Assembly: GCF_029227915.1 (NCBI RefSeq)
Contig: NC_079878.1
Span: 26,375,501-26,439,500, forward strand
DNA length: 64,000 nt
Source: Hydractinia symbiolongicarpus
Taxonomy: Eukaryota; Cnidaria; Hydrozoa; Anthoathecata; Hydractiniidae
Reading direction: 5' to 3'
A program made the translations under genes and the position numbers. Shown in pieces: positions 24,535 through 36,804 of the stretch. Position 1 is the stretch's first letter. Each line of letters begins with the position of its first letter. Under the pieces are notes generated by a model, which did no database searches, had not been told where the DNA came from, and worked only from the letters and a program-made list of their open reading frames with translations.

Positions 24535-27500
24535 TCATTTTGTAACTGGTAGGTTATCAAAAAAGGAATGGTGTCGTTCTGGAATCAACCCTTTAGAACA
24601 AAGTTTCTTTAAATCTTCTTTTTTTTGTGATGAAATACCACAAGGAAATGGATATTTTTCCATATGCTTTTTCCTCTGAACCAATTCTTTCTTTCTTATT
24701 TCTCTTTTTGGAGCAGAAAATGTAGCTTTGCGATACCCCTCATCATAGCTGTATTTAAAAAAGATTTGCTCAGGATTGTTGTACTCAAATTTTAATTCAA
24801 CGATCTCTGACCAGTAGACTTTGTTTACTTTCCTATTTGACATACCTATTGTTTCATTTAAAGCCTTTTGTTGCTCCTTCTCTTTGGCAGTCATCTCCTC
24901 CTCTGTCTTATCAAGCATCACTGAATTGAATTCAGGAAAGGCAGATACATTTTTGTAATCAATAATATCCCTGTGGTTTAGAACTTCCAGAAAACATCGA
25001 TTCTTTTTGAAAGCACATTTGATAATAGTTTCCCATTCAGCAGATGTGTAAATGGTTTTATTCCTAACCATTTGTTCAATCATGGAATGTGCATTGTCAT
25101 TCTCACTATGTGAATGACCTGACACAAGATAGATTAAAGTGATGGAATTGATCCCACACGTGTACATTATATCAGATAGCATGATAAATATCATGCGATT
25201 GTTGTTTTGTCCTCCACATCTATCGCAAAATAAGAAAAAGTCACGAATTCCATCTTCGGATCTTTTTTGGATGAACTTCTTCAAACAAGTTGCAACTTCA
25301 ACTGACCCCTTTCGACACTGTGATTCATTCCAAAAATAACAGTAAGTATCCATGTTATCTAGCTCAGTGATGGTAAAATTGTGGTTGGTTAATCTACGTG
25401 AATAGTAAAAGGAACTTGTTTGTCCGAAGGGACATAGCAAGACCTTTTGAAGATCAAAGGCTGCAGCAAGAACATCAGTATTTTCACTGGCCATTTTTTT
25501 ACAGGTTTCTTTAATCTCTCGAACACGATCTTTATCATGAAGATGGTTCTTTTGAGACTGTTCAACTTCTTTATCAATTTGTGTCTTGTCAAGATTGTTG
25601 TATGCCTCACATGTGTCGCATTTATCTTTTTTTGGCTGTTGAAACTTCAAATTAAATTTTTCCTTGAAGACACGATAATAAAACGCATAGTTTTCTAAGG
25701 TGTACCCCTTTTTGCTGCACCACTCACTGTACATCCTATACATTTCAGCTACGCTGAGTTCTTTTGGTAAATACTCATATTTGGCATCTTTTCTCACATA
25801 ATGAGACTCAACAACTTTGAAACAGCTGATGTGTTCAATTACTAGCTTCTCTCTCTCCTCCGAAGTTTTATGATTTTTGTGCCTGCCTCTGCCATCGACC
25901 AATGGAGCTCCTGTGTCTGTGACATTGCTCAAAACAGTACGAACTCTTTTCTTATTAATTCCAAGTGTGTTGAGGAACATAGTAGAGCACACTTTGACTT
26001 GTACACCATTTCTGATCAAAGTGTACAGCCTTGTGAACTCCCTATTTCTTTTCGGTTGGTAATTCTCATCTTTTGTGGACCGCTTTTTAGGAGCTTGTGT
26101 AACCAATGTCGCTAGCTGCTGAGATTGTTTACATTTGTCACCTGTGTTATAAAATTTGTGAAAGATTTTCAAACGTTCTTCATTGGTGAAGGATTTTGAA
26201 CATTGGAGGCGGCACTTTTCTTGACATGGTGGTTTTATCTCCCTCTTTTTAATCTTTTTTGTTATCATTTGACCATCTTTATTATTTTTGACTTGGTATG
26301 AAAATTCTTGTCCTGTATTTACAGCTTTCTTCCGTAAATTATTTTTCCATTCTTCTGGATTTCTTTTTCGTTTTCTAGAAGTGAGAACTGTTGGATATGA
26401 AGCTTCAGTTCCAACCTTTTGTTCTGCTAAAACTGATCTTCGTTTGACATCTTCTTTATTCCAAAGGATTGCTGCACCTTTACCCATTTTCTCACAATTA
26501 AAGCCACTCCACTTTACTGCATTCCGTAAAACTTTTGTGATAAAAAAGCGTCCCTCCTTTTCTTTAATGGGTTCACCTAGAGGAAATTAAAATTATAAAT
26601 ATGATAAAAATACAATCAGTTCTCATGCAATATAAGAAAAAAAAATTAGGTTAATTATTTTTCCTCCTTAATTTTGGAAAGAACAGGGAAAGGAGAAAAC
26701 TCATTTATAATATCCAAACAAGATTTTACCGTGTACAGTTGAGTTTGATGAGTCTGTTTGTTCAAACTTTGCTTTAAACACTTCCAAGTCATCTACATGA
26801 AGGTACACCTCTTCACCATCAATGAGCTCTCTCTTTTCAATGATCGGGATTTCTGCTTCACTATGTTCACTATCTTCAGTATCATTATCTTCATCTTCAG
26901 CAATTGATGGAGGATCAATGCGGAGAACATGTCTTTCAAACTTTCTCTTCTTAACAGGCAAACCCAGCTTTGTGGCAAATTCTTCATTTTCTTTTATAGC
27001 AGTCAATCTTTTTTTCTCTATATCTAGGTGCAAAAGAATAAGTTGAATTCCTGTTTTTCACACTCACTCAATATGGTCTATTTTTTTGTGTCCAAGTTTA
27101 GCAAGTCTTTTCCTGCTAAATTGTTTCCTTTAAATAATAAATAGATCAACACCTGGAATCTCTATGTTCTTTGGAGCATCCTCATAAACACCACTCTCAT
27201 CATCCATGTTCTTTGATCTTTCTGAAAAATAAATTAAACTACGTTCAGGATGAACGAATGTAGTAGTTTGCAACACTAAAGTAGATTCAAAATTTTGACC
27301 TACAGTCTTAGCCAGGGACTTTTTATTAACTATACCAAAATTTCAGAACTTACCATCCTCCTGCCCAATAAATTTTTCTTCACTACCTAAAAGGGAAGGA
27401 ATATCACTGCTTAAAATATTTTATTGCTTTAATCAATTCTTTTTGTATGTTATTTGGAAGTTTGTGATTTTTCATGAAAACAAAATCCTAAAAAGCCACT

Positions 27501-28276
27501 TTTAAAGCTAAAAAATAAAAGGCAAAGATTAATAATTCAGACCCAGACAAAAATAAAACCACATTCCCTGCTGTATTACCTAGTACTAATTTACTGACAT
27601 CAAAGAGGTCTTCCGGTACTTCAAACGATGGTGATTCTATAAAAAATATTAAAAAATAAAGCAAGATGTTAAAATAAGGAAACTCTAAAAATAGGCAATA
27701 ATAAAGAGAAAACTTAAAAATAAAAATCTTTACCTAGATATATATACTTTGTATGATTACGAGGCAAATAAATAAAACAGTCAAATAAGGTATTTTAATT
27801 TTGTTACCAGGTTTGGAGTCCAAAATGCCTGCTTGTTTCAGAGTTGAATTTAGGGTCTCATTTCCTAGGTTGAAATCTTTAAACACTGGGTAAAGATTTT
27901 CTGGATTATCTATAAAAACATAAGAATCAGACGGTATTACAAAAGGTACTAAATGCTGTAAGTTTTCTAACCTTAAAATTAGAAAAAATTAAATGAAGCA
28001 GAAGTGTACCTGATTTTTTAGTCAAAATTTGAATAGGTCTGTCATCGCTTTCCTTGTAAAGGTTTTCCGTTTCCCATGAAGAAATTTCTTGGTCAACATC
28101 CCACTTTACAAGCCACCTACTTCCTGATTTCCCAGTGATTGACCCAAATACCCTTGCATCCAACCAAGCCTTCCGAAAGTAAAAGAATATGACCACCGAT
28201 CCTCTACTTTAATCTGTTTTCTGTCAAAACGCCATGCTTCTGTCGATACTCTTGAAGCTATTTTTATTCTATTCAT
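24535..28276 (-). CDS. Transposase-like protein with chromo-like N-terminus (7+ exons)
   Basis: Exons: 28169-28010, 27909-27808, 27636-27580, 27386-27354, 27221-27153, 27023-26730 and 26576-24535, giving 918 aa. All six introns are phase 1. Order of features: a chromodomain-like stretch (RVFGSITGKSGSRWLVKWD to SSWETENLY), acidic linkers, a basic region, a Cys cluster (CQEKCRLQC), a helix-turn-helix-like part (FLNTLGINKKRVRTVL), CDTC, then AAFDLQKVLLCP, FLFCDRCGGQNNN and SGHSHSENDNAHSMIEQ. The last three could supply a D-D-E triad of an RNase H-like fold. The C-terminus is basic. The family resembles uncharacterised invertebrate proteins that I believe carry DUF7869. An upstream ATG frame (28276, MNRIKIASRVSTEAWRF) runs into the first exon one base out of frame, so the true start is unclear: either an indel or a missed intron. 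Confidence 0.78.
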
Positions 28277-29108
28277 GTCCTATAAACTTATAATCTAAAC
28301 TAACAAAACTAACTATAAGACTACAGATTACTGAACTTGGTTAAAACACATCTTTACACAATTTCCGAAATATGGACATTTGATTTTGTCATGCAAAACA
28401 TTCGAAATGCCATGCAAAAGCTTCTTGGTTAAAATTCGAAAAGCGAAAATGTATCTTCATAACTTTATTCTTTCCAAAAGAGCAAGGTCAGTTTAATCCT
28501 TGTAAGCAGCATAATAGGAAAGCTAAGTATAGGTAAGGAACTATAATGCAAGTATTCAATAGCAAAGAAATTTCCCAGCAGCTTGAATGCAAAGAAATCC
28601 CAATCCAAAAAGTACAAACAAGTGTATAACAGTAACCTTATGTTGTGACAAAAAAAGTTTTTGACTTAGAAAAATCCTATTTAAGAGGATAAGTATGATA
28701 AGTAACAAATTTGGTTATAAACTCCTTACCATTACTGCAGCCCTATGTTATAGGCCTCACAGGCTTTTTTAGGAATAAAAAGCCTTAAGTATGACATTGG
28801 GACTTAAGTCTTTTTAGTTTGAAAAATAATTAAAGTTAAAAAGACTTAAGTCCAGTTTTTTATCAATACTGCATTTAAGTCTTTTTAGATCTATATTACC
28901 TGTACTTAAAGCTTTTTACATCTAAGACCTTGATTGGCCTCCAAAACTTACAAATATAAAAACATGTAAATAAAACTTATTTTAAATGAGAAATTTAGGA
29001 ACTTAAGGCTTTTTAAACCTGAAGAATGATAGTACTAATATGAATCCACCATTAGTTTATTTTTCAAAAAAATGCACTTAAGGCTTTTTAATTTTAAAGC
29101 GACGATAT

Positions 29109-29491
29109 CTAATTCTGATGATTTGTCTTCTAAATCTCAAAGAGTATATTGTGGGATGTCCAAAGCAACACCTGAATTGTTACCAGTCTTTAAATTAAGT
29201 TTTTAAATTCCCTTGTTTATGTTTTTTTGAGATCTCCTGTTGCTAGTCACTGGTCACTTTACCATTTTGGGCTTTGGACTGAACGACAGGACTAAGGTTG
29301 ATAGTTGTGGCTAGGAATGGGCTATGTACTTCAATTTTTGTCCAAGCTAACATCTTTTCCTCCACAATGTTTCAGTTAGAATGCATATATGCTCATTTGC
29401 TATACAGTACTGTTGTTTTGCCAATAAAATCAACCATAAATTTTAACCATTTTTTTTATAACTTTTTAGTTAAAGAATAATAATAATAAAG
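29109..29491 (+). promoter_or_regulatory. TRAIP 5' flank
   Basis: The 383 bp between the transposon's right TIR and the TRAIP ATG must contain or adjoin the TRAIP promoter and 5' UTR. No TATA box or other motif is convincing. Confidence 0.4.
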
Positions 29492-32400
29492 ATGAATCGG
29501 TCGACATGCACTATATGTTCAGATTACCTTACTGCTTCAAATGTTACAGCTTGCCCATGTATCCTTTTTTTAAATTTATCAATCTATCTGTCTATATGTC
29601 TATACGTCAAAGTGGTATCAACACTAGTTGTTTAAACCAAGGTATAGGATTCGAAGAATGTTAAAACAAGTTAATGCTTGTGCCAAGTGGAGTCTTTCCA
29701 TATGTATATGTATATAAATGTAAAATTTAAATTATAATTTACACTTTTTTGTTAGTTGGTAAGGTCTGTATAGATATAAAATGTTTTCTCTAAGTATAAC
29801 CAGTTTGTAAACAACTATACTAAACTTCACAAAATTTCTATAGAAATGTTAAGATTTGTTAAAATGCTTTTGTTGCATAATGTATCTCTTATGTACATGT
29901 AGTGCTCAATATTAGGTATAATTTTCAGTGTATACAGAGCTTAAATCGATTTTTAATTTCTTTGTTTGTTTTCCTTAACAAAAGTCTTCTTAAAGGTGGA
30001 CATACTTTTCACTATGAATGGTAAGTATCACATATTTTGAAAGTTTAGGAGAAGGAGGAAGAATCTTTTGTGTGTTGTCTTTTAACTATTTTATTTCTAG
30101 AAACTCATATTCCACTTTCTTTGCTAAGTTCAAAACAAGACTCAACTATCACTAAATTCCTCAAAAGTATTACATCCTGAATATAAAAATATGCCCTCTT
30201 TGTACATATCTCTTCTTTGCAATTTAATCTTATTTAATCCAAAAGGACTAAAAAATTTACCCCTCTCTTAAAAGTGGATATCTTTAATAAAATAGCATTT
30301 TATTTCTTGCCAGAATAGACTTTGTAAGCATAACATAAGCCTCTTCTCAAGTCAGTAGTGTCAAAATAAGTGTTGTAATTATTTCCATGTTTTTTTTTTT
30401 ACTTTTAAATTGTGCAATGTTTATTTTAACTTATTTTTCTTTCTAAAATACTTTTTGAGGACTTGGTTTAAAAGGGATGAATGAGATCAGATCAGATTTA
30501 GTAGATGTTGATCTAAGCATGAAAATCTTTAACTAAAAAAGAAACTTTTTCCTATTGGTCAGAAGCACTGTTACTTCAAACCATAAAGCCTGACATGAGC
30601 ATTTTTATTTGTTTTTTAGCATTATGACATGGAAGGAGCATTCTGCAACTTGTCCACAATGTCGAATTCGCTTTAAAGAACCGATTAAATTATATTTTGA
30701 GGAGAATTTGTCTGGGGAAACGGAGGTAGATTCAGCTGTGTTGAAGGTAAATGTGTTGCATAAGTGCCTCAATAGTTCTTTAAGGGGATGTTCACAGGAA
30801 CCATGCAGTATTCCTATCCATAATTTCTGATTTGGTTGGATGGGAATGAATTTAATAAAAAAGAGAGAAATTTAAAAAACATTTTTCCCTTTTGGAAAAC
30901 AAGCAAATAGTCAAAATATAGAAGAAAGTCTTCAATATGTTTTTATAGTCTAGGATTTTATTTTTTTTGCCATATAGCACATTAAGACATTTTTTATTAT
31001 GTTATTGACTTTTTATTAACTTCCTATTCCTGCACAATGATTGGTTGTGATAATGAAAAGTTAATGCAGTGAAAATATATTAATCAGGACTGTTTGATTA
31101 TACTTGTTCCTTTTATTAAGCATGCAGGCACTAATCTAGAAATTGGAGGCAGCGTACCTATGCTTACAAAAAGGGCAGTGGAAAAAATGGCCCCCACCAT
31201 GGTTGGGGGCCAAAAAAAATTTGGGGTTTGTGAACGCTCTAGAATGGCTAATATAGCATTTCCCAGGCTTATTTTGATAACATTCAACCAAGTTGTTTCT
31301 TCTCATCAGTACTTGTTTCCATTAGTATTCATTTAGAAACACAAAGCACAAGCCCAACTACATCACAACCATCAACGATAGTCGACGAAACAGTCACGCC
31401 GACTACGCCGTTGCCGGTACCATTATGAACGAACGAAGAAACAATGATTGCGTGATTAGCAAAATACTGACCACAGTCCCTTTCTTAAATTGTACTCAAA
31501 TTACAACAAAGTATATTATGCATAAATCTTTCTCGGCGAAAAAGTATTGTTCTATATCATTCCGAAACTTTAGCTTATTTTCACAGAGACTTTGTTAACA
31601 ATTTTTTTCGTTGAGAAAGATACTATATTTTCGATGAAAATATGCGTCTGTTACGATTTGTTTTCCAAATCTGTAAAACTCTGTCGACTTCCCTATTGGA
31701 TAGAGGATTTGTTGCATGCGAGATGCGCATCAAGGCATCTAAACTTTTTTGGTCGAGATTGGTCCGTTTGTCGTTCATGATGAGCTTCATACGAGGCTCC
31801 TCCATTTCGTTTGCAAGGAAGTCAATCATCTTAGGATATAACGCCTTGACTGGAAGATTGTTTCTTGCAAGAAAATGCACAATGCGAATCAATTTTCCTA
31901 CATACAAGGAATTAGCTTCCCGTCGGTCTGCTACTGAAACTTGTGGGGCATTACCCAAGGTATCGGTGATACGGAGATTTGTCATAGCATTGACAGCGCT
32001 GATGTGCCTACTTGCCTTCGAATGGCGTTTCAGTTTTTTTCCAGCATTTTCATTGAAATGGACTCCTTTGTGTGACCATGCCCCTCGATCACCCCCACTT
32101 GGACAGGCCGTAGTAGCGTAATACACATCGCAAATTTTACACATATATCCATGTATAGCTTGGTTGTAGTAAAGCCAAGGATATATGTTTTCGTATTTAC
32201 TTTGATCGTAAAGACGGTGATCTATGTGAGGCCGTTGTTCGTTTTCAGTCGGAGCAGGAACAGGGTCGTTTAAAACTTCATCTTCATCTTCGTCTGATTT
32301 ATCCGTAACACTGTCCTCCTCGCTACATGTTTTTTCTAATACTTCTTCATCGGAAGAGTCCTCCGTGATCAATTCACTGAGAGAAATGAAAAGAAAACAT

Positions 32401-35400
32401 AATGAGCGCTAGATTATACGATTTGTAAAAATCAAGAAAAACAAACAGATACCTATTCTCGACAAGACTTGACGATTGTGAATTGGAAGCTTCATCTTGT
32501 TTATAGCTAAAACATTGCGCAATAGTTTTTGAGCCTTTAGCAGCCTTTAACTTCTCTATGTTTTTTTTCTTTTCTAATCTTTTTTTCGTTGGCATTTTGA
32601 ACCCGAACTGTGAACTTCACGAAATTCAACTTCTTTGGATAAATAATCTTGAAATCTTCTTTAAGTCGATTATGTAATTACGTAACATAATAAGACATTA
32701 ATAAATTATTATTTCATTGTTTCAAAACAATTGAAAAGAATTCGAAACACATGGAAAATTATTAACTCATTGTTTCAAAACAATTGAAAAGAATTCGAAA
32801 CACATGGTGTTCAATTCGTGTTTTTGTTTAAAAAATCGAAAATAAATACGCACATGTATTGGTAATAAAACCAAAATAAAACAAACAATTTTAGATAGCG
32901 TGGAAGTATATTTAGTGTGAATGACCTACGGAAACAACACGAAATGTAAACATGGCAGCGCACACGAGTTTCTTCGCGAAGATAAGTATATGTTACGTGA
33001 AGATTGTTGACGCTGTGGTATATTTTCCTTTAGGGCACCGTGAGTGAAAAAAGGGCACTTTATATCAGAAAAAGTGCACTGAATCTTGGGATTTATTGCT
33101 TCTGTATCGCCCCACCCCTAGCCAGAACTCGTTTTTGAGGTTTTCAGGGAAAAATAAAATTTCTGATTTTTTTTCTCTATAGGGCAGCGTCCGAATACCG
33201 GACGCTCTTTTGCTCTAGATTAGTGCCTGGCATGTATGTACCGTAAGATTTATTGCATTTTAATTGAATTAATTTAAGTTTAAATACCTTCGTAACCATT
33301 TGTCCAAAGGGTATAACTTATTTTATTCTGCATATAATCTGGGAACAAGATCTGAAAAATAAGACAACAGCTAAAAAGTTTTCAAAGAGAAATTTGTATT
33401 TGGATGAGTCATAAAAATTTTTTCTTTTTTTTTACATTGTTTTCCCATGATTTTTCCACACACCTTTTAACTATAGATTTGTATGTTTTAGAATCAGCTT
33501 AGCGATGCGAATTTAAAGTTAAAGGAAAAAGGTATTAAATTGGATTTTTTTTTTAGTTTGCAGTGAGAAATATTTTGAAACTGTCAAATCACGAATTATT
33601 TTCTCTTATTTATTGTTTAATTAAGGTGTGAGTAAGGGAAAGAAGTGCTATGTATTAAAAATCGTGTAACTAAAATGGAATGGTTGTCAATGCATTGACT
33701 TGTTATATTCCAATAGCATATAAAATTATCTAGACAATGATGTAAATATTATTTGAAAAAATAATTTTAGATCATAAAAAAAAACGCCTTAAAGAATGAC
33801 CCCCTTGTTTAGAAAATTTGTTCCATTTACAAAACTAAAAGATTTTCATACATTCTGTTTGCAATTTTGTATTCACTATACATATATCTCGGGAGCATTT
33901 TTGAATTATGCTTTGAATGTTTTTACTTTTAAAGATATTTCCCATCAAAGTTAACTACTAAATTATTCCCTTTGTTTCATCACAAAAAGCATCAAAACTC
34001 GAGTTAGGTTTACATTCACACCTTAATTCAAAAAAGCACCCGAGATGTATTATTCCTTTATAAAACAAAGTCACCTTCCTCCTCAAAGCTTTTATTGTTT
34101 TGTAAATGGAGATAAAAACCTCTCTCTATACTCTCTGAAAAAATTAACTCTGTGAAAAAGAGTTTTAAAGATTTTTTAAAAGTTCATTATTTTCTGTATA
34201 ATTCATCCGTCGCCATAGTAACGAATGTATTTTTAACACTTACTGTATGATGCGCACATGTCTGATCATAACGAAACAACATGGGTAACATAACAAAAAA
34301 TAAGAAGAAAGAACAAAGATAAAAGTAAAAAAATGAAAAAATATAAAAAGTTCCACATAAACATAACTATTGCTTTTTTGTAAGTCTTTTATGATGGTAA
34401 TTGCATTATCTTAAAAGTTCCCTCGTCTCAAAGTGAGTAAAAATTATTCTCAAGATGACATATTTATGAACATTCACAAATGTGTTTTTGTGAGTACAAT
34501 AAGTTATGTGTGCTATGAATGTAAAGTAGGTTTTTTGGAATAAAGACATTCTTTCAGATTGTTTTATATTTTTTTTCTTTTCTATCAAAAAGCTCGTATT
34601 CGATTCTATACGAATGCCTAAAAAATTTTTTTTTGAAAAAAATGAGATTTTTTCCCTTACTTACACCTTAAACTAGACATGTTATCAATGCATAATTTTT
34701 TTCTTTTTTAGACTTGTCTATTACAACTCTAAGAAAGAACCATTTGCTTTCAATGAACGAGCTGGCAACAGTAACACAGGATAAAAATGCAATTGCACAA
34801 CTTTTACAAAATGTACAAGGTACTAACGATGCGCTAAAGGTATTTTTTGTTAGAATTTAACTTATGCAAAAGCAATTTAATTTGCTGTTCTGTGTCCTGT
34901 CTTTTTCCATAAACTATAAAATAAGTTTTAATCATATAGACTGGTGTATAGTGAGGGAGGGTAATTATTACGCCATATCACAAAACTTTGTTTTTCTGCC
35001 CAGCGCAATTGACTTAAATTTCCTTTGCTGTGATTTTGTAAAGGCTATGGTACCATCTTTAAAAGTAAAAAGAATTTTTAGTTCCTAACTGCCTGGTTCC
35101 ACACTTTTTCGCAACTTATTGAGCGTAACAATTAGCCGCAAAATTAAGGAAAATTACGCTATATGCCAACACCTGAAGCGTACGTGAATAATACAACTAA
35201 GCTCTGAAGAGGAAACAATAACTTTCCTATAAATAATTTACATCAATAACCTTTTACAACGGGTACTGAAGGGTAGAATAGGGCATCATTAGGTTGTATA
35301 TCGCAGAAGTCACCCATGACATGCTTCGAAAATGCTTGTCACAGGCACAGTTTAGCTAAAGCAAAACTATGCAGGAGACTCAATTGTTAGGGTCTTCAAA

Positions 35401-36764
35401 GAACCTCTCCCCTCACAAAACCGAGGGCAGGGTTAAATTATTGCCTGCTGTGTCATGTGGGAGAAAGAACTTCTTGACTTCTTTTTAATATGATAAACAA
35501 TTTTTTTTAATTATTATTACGAAATGAACAGCACCACAGTATTTCTGTATGATTTTAGTTAGTTATAGGCTGTAGTTTAAAAGAACACAAGTATTCAGAA
35601 GATGTTATCTACTTATTGTTTCCATCTAAAAAGTAAAAAACATGTTTTCCAATGTAAGCAAGTTAATAAGGCACACTGAAATAAGTTTAACCATACAACT
35701 TAAACTAATTAAATTGTCTAGGTCACTTGGTAACTTGAATTGAACCTTGACATCAATGCGTAAAACTATCCCACCATATCAACATGACACTGGTATCTAT
35801 TACGCTGCTATTCTATATAATGTACATAAGTACCCATTTAAAACAAATGACGGACTCTTAAAGCTATAATGTTAGAGAACAAAATGTGTCAACAATATGC
35901 GAGAAGGGTATTTCCATCAAAATAAAAGCGAAAGTTACTCAAGCACAATAGAAACTTGTTAGCAGCAGGAAAAATGATAATTTGGAGCATTATTTACAGT
36001 TATCAGGTGAATACTTGAATTTGTATTATATATTTAATTAACAATTATGGAAGTATAAATGTGCTTAGAGCTAGCTACAGCTGAATTCTACTTCCATTTT
36101 TTTTAAATTAAGGGCATATTATTTAACCTGACAACCCTTCGGCGTAATAACTACCCTCCTTCACTATATATCAAAGTTTAAATTTGCCACTGTGAACATT
36201 TCTGTAACTTGCATTATGCTTAATTATTTGCTGTGCACAGGGGTGAAGGAATTTTATCACTTCATTTAATATTTAACTGGTAAATTTTAATTTTTTGAGA
36301 TCAAACGCTCGACTGACCCTACGTTTTCTTTATAACTAATTTTAATTTGCTGATTAACCGACACAAAAAAAATTATCTTTGTTCTTAGGACACTTTTAAT
36401 TTCTTACCTGAAGAAATTCTAAGTTATGTTTATAGTTGGATATATAATTTTTTTTCTGTCATAGAAACAACTGTCTTATATGGAGAAATACAAAGTGGAA
36501 GCCAAAAGAGCCAGGGAACAGGCTGGTCAGCTTGAAAAAACACTGCTAGAATATAAAAGGTATGATGGTGTTTCCTCTCTAATAGTAAGGATTTTCTGTC
36601 TGAGGAAAATAGTTGCACCACTTTTAAATTTGTTTAATCTTGGCACTCTTTTATTGTCAAAACTGCACTTGTTTTGAATATGAACCCCTTGACACTTGAT
36701 GGCTTGTTCGGTTGGTGAGTACAACTTTTAAAGTTTACAATCACAAGCAGTTGACTCCTATTTA

Positions 36765-36804
<40 letters not shown>

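Larger units (their letters stand above)
22761..29108 (-). mobile_element. 6.35 kb TIR DNA transposon with chromo-like/CDxCGGQN transposase gene
   Basis: The ends are 41-bp inverted repeats with about four mismatches (22761-22801 and 29068-29108), both starting ATATCGTCGCTTT and running to CCTTAAGTGCATTTTT. Subterminal regions carry many ACTTAAGGCTTTTTA-type motifs: three at the left, about seven at 28779-29090. Direct repeats follow inside the left end. The single long gene is transcribed toward the left end. A clean target duplication is not visible. TAATTA/TAATTC beside the ends is a weak 6-bp candidate, and TTAA is absent on the right. It lies between the 5' ends of the POM121-like gene and TRAIP. 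Confidence 0.8.
31125..33229 (-). mobile_element. Internally deleted hAT element (TRAIP intron 3)
   Basis: Perfect 16-bp TIRs, CAGGCACTAATCTAGA at 31125-31140 and its complement at 33214-33229, are flanked by a 5-bp duplication GCATG (31120-31124 and 33230-33234). Length is 2,105 bp. It encodes a TTF-type zinc finger plus a short hAT C-terminal dimerisation piece but lacks the catalytic core. Most hAT elements make 8-bp duplications; some lineages make 5-6 bp. Exact TIRs and duplication suggest a fairly recent insertion. Confidence 0.85.

Noticed and set aside
22755-29115. TTAA target duplication (Kolobok/piggyBac) for the large transposon
   Set aside because: TTAA lies near the left end only, not adjacent, and is missing on the right.
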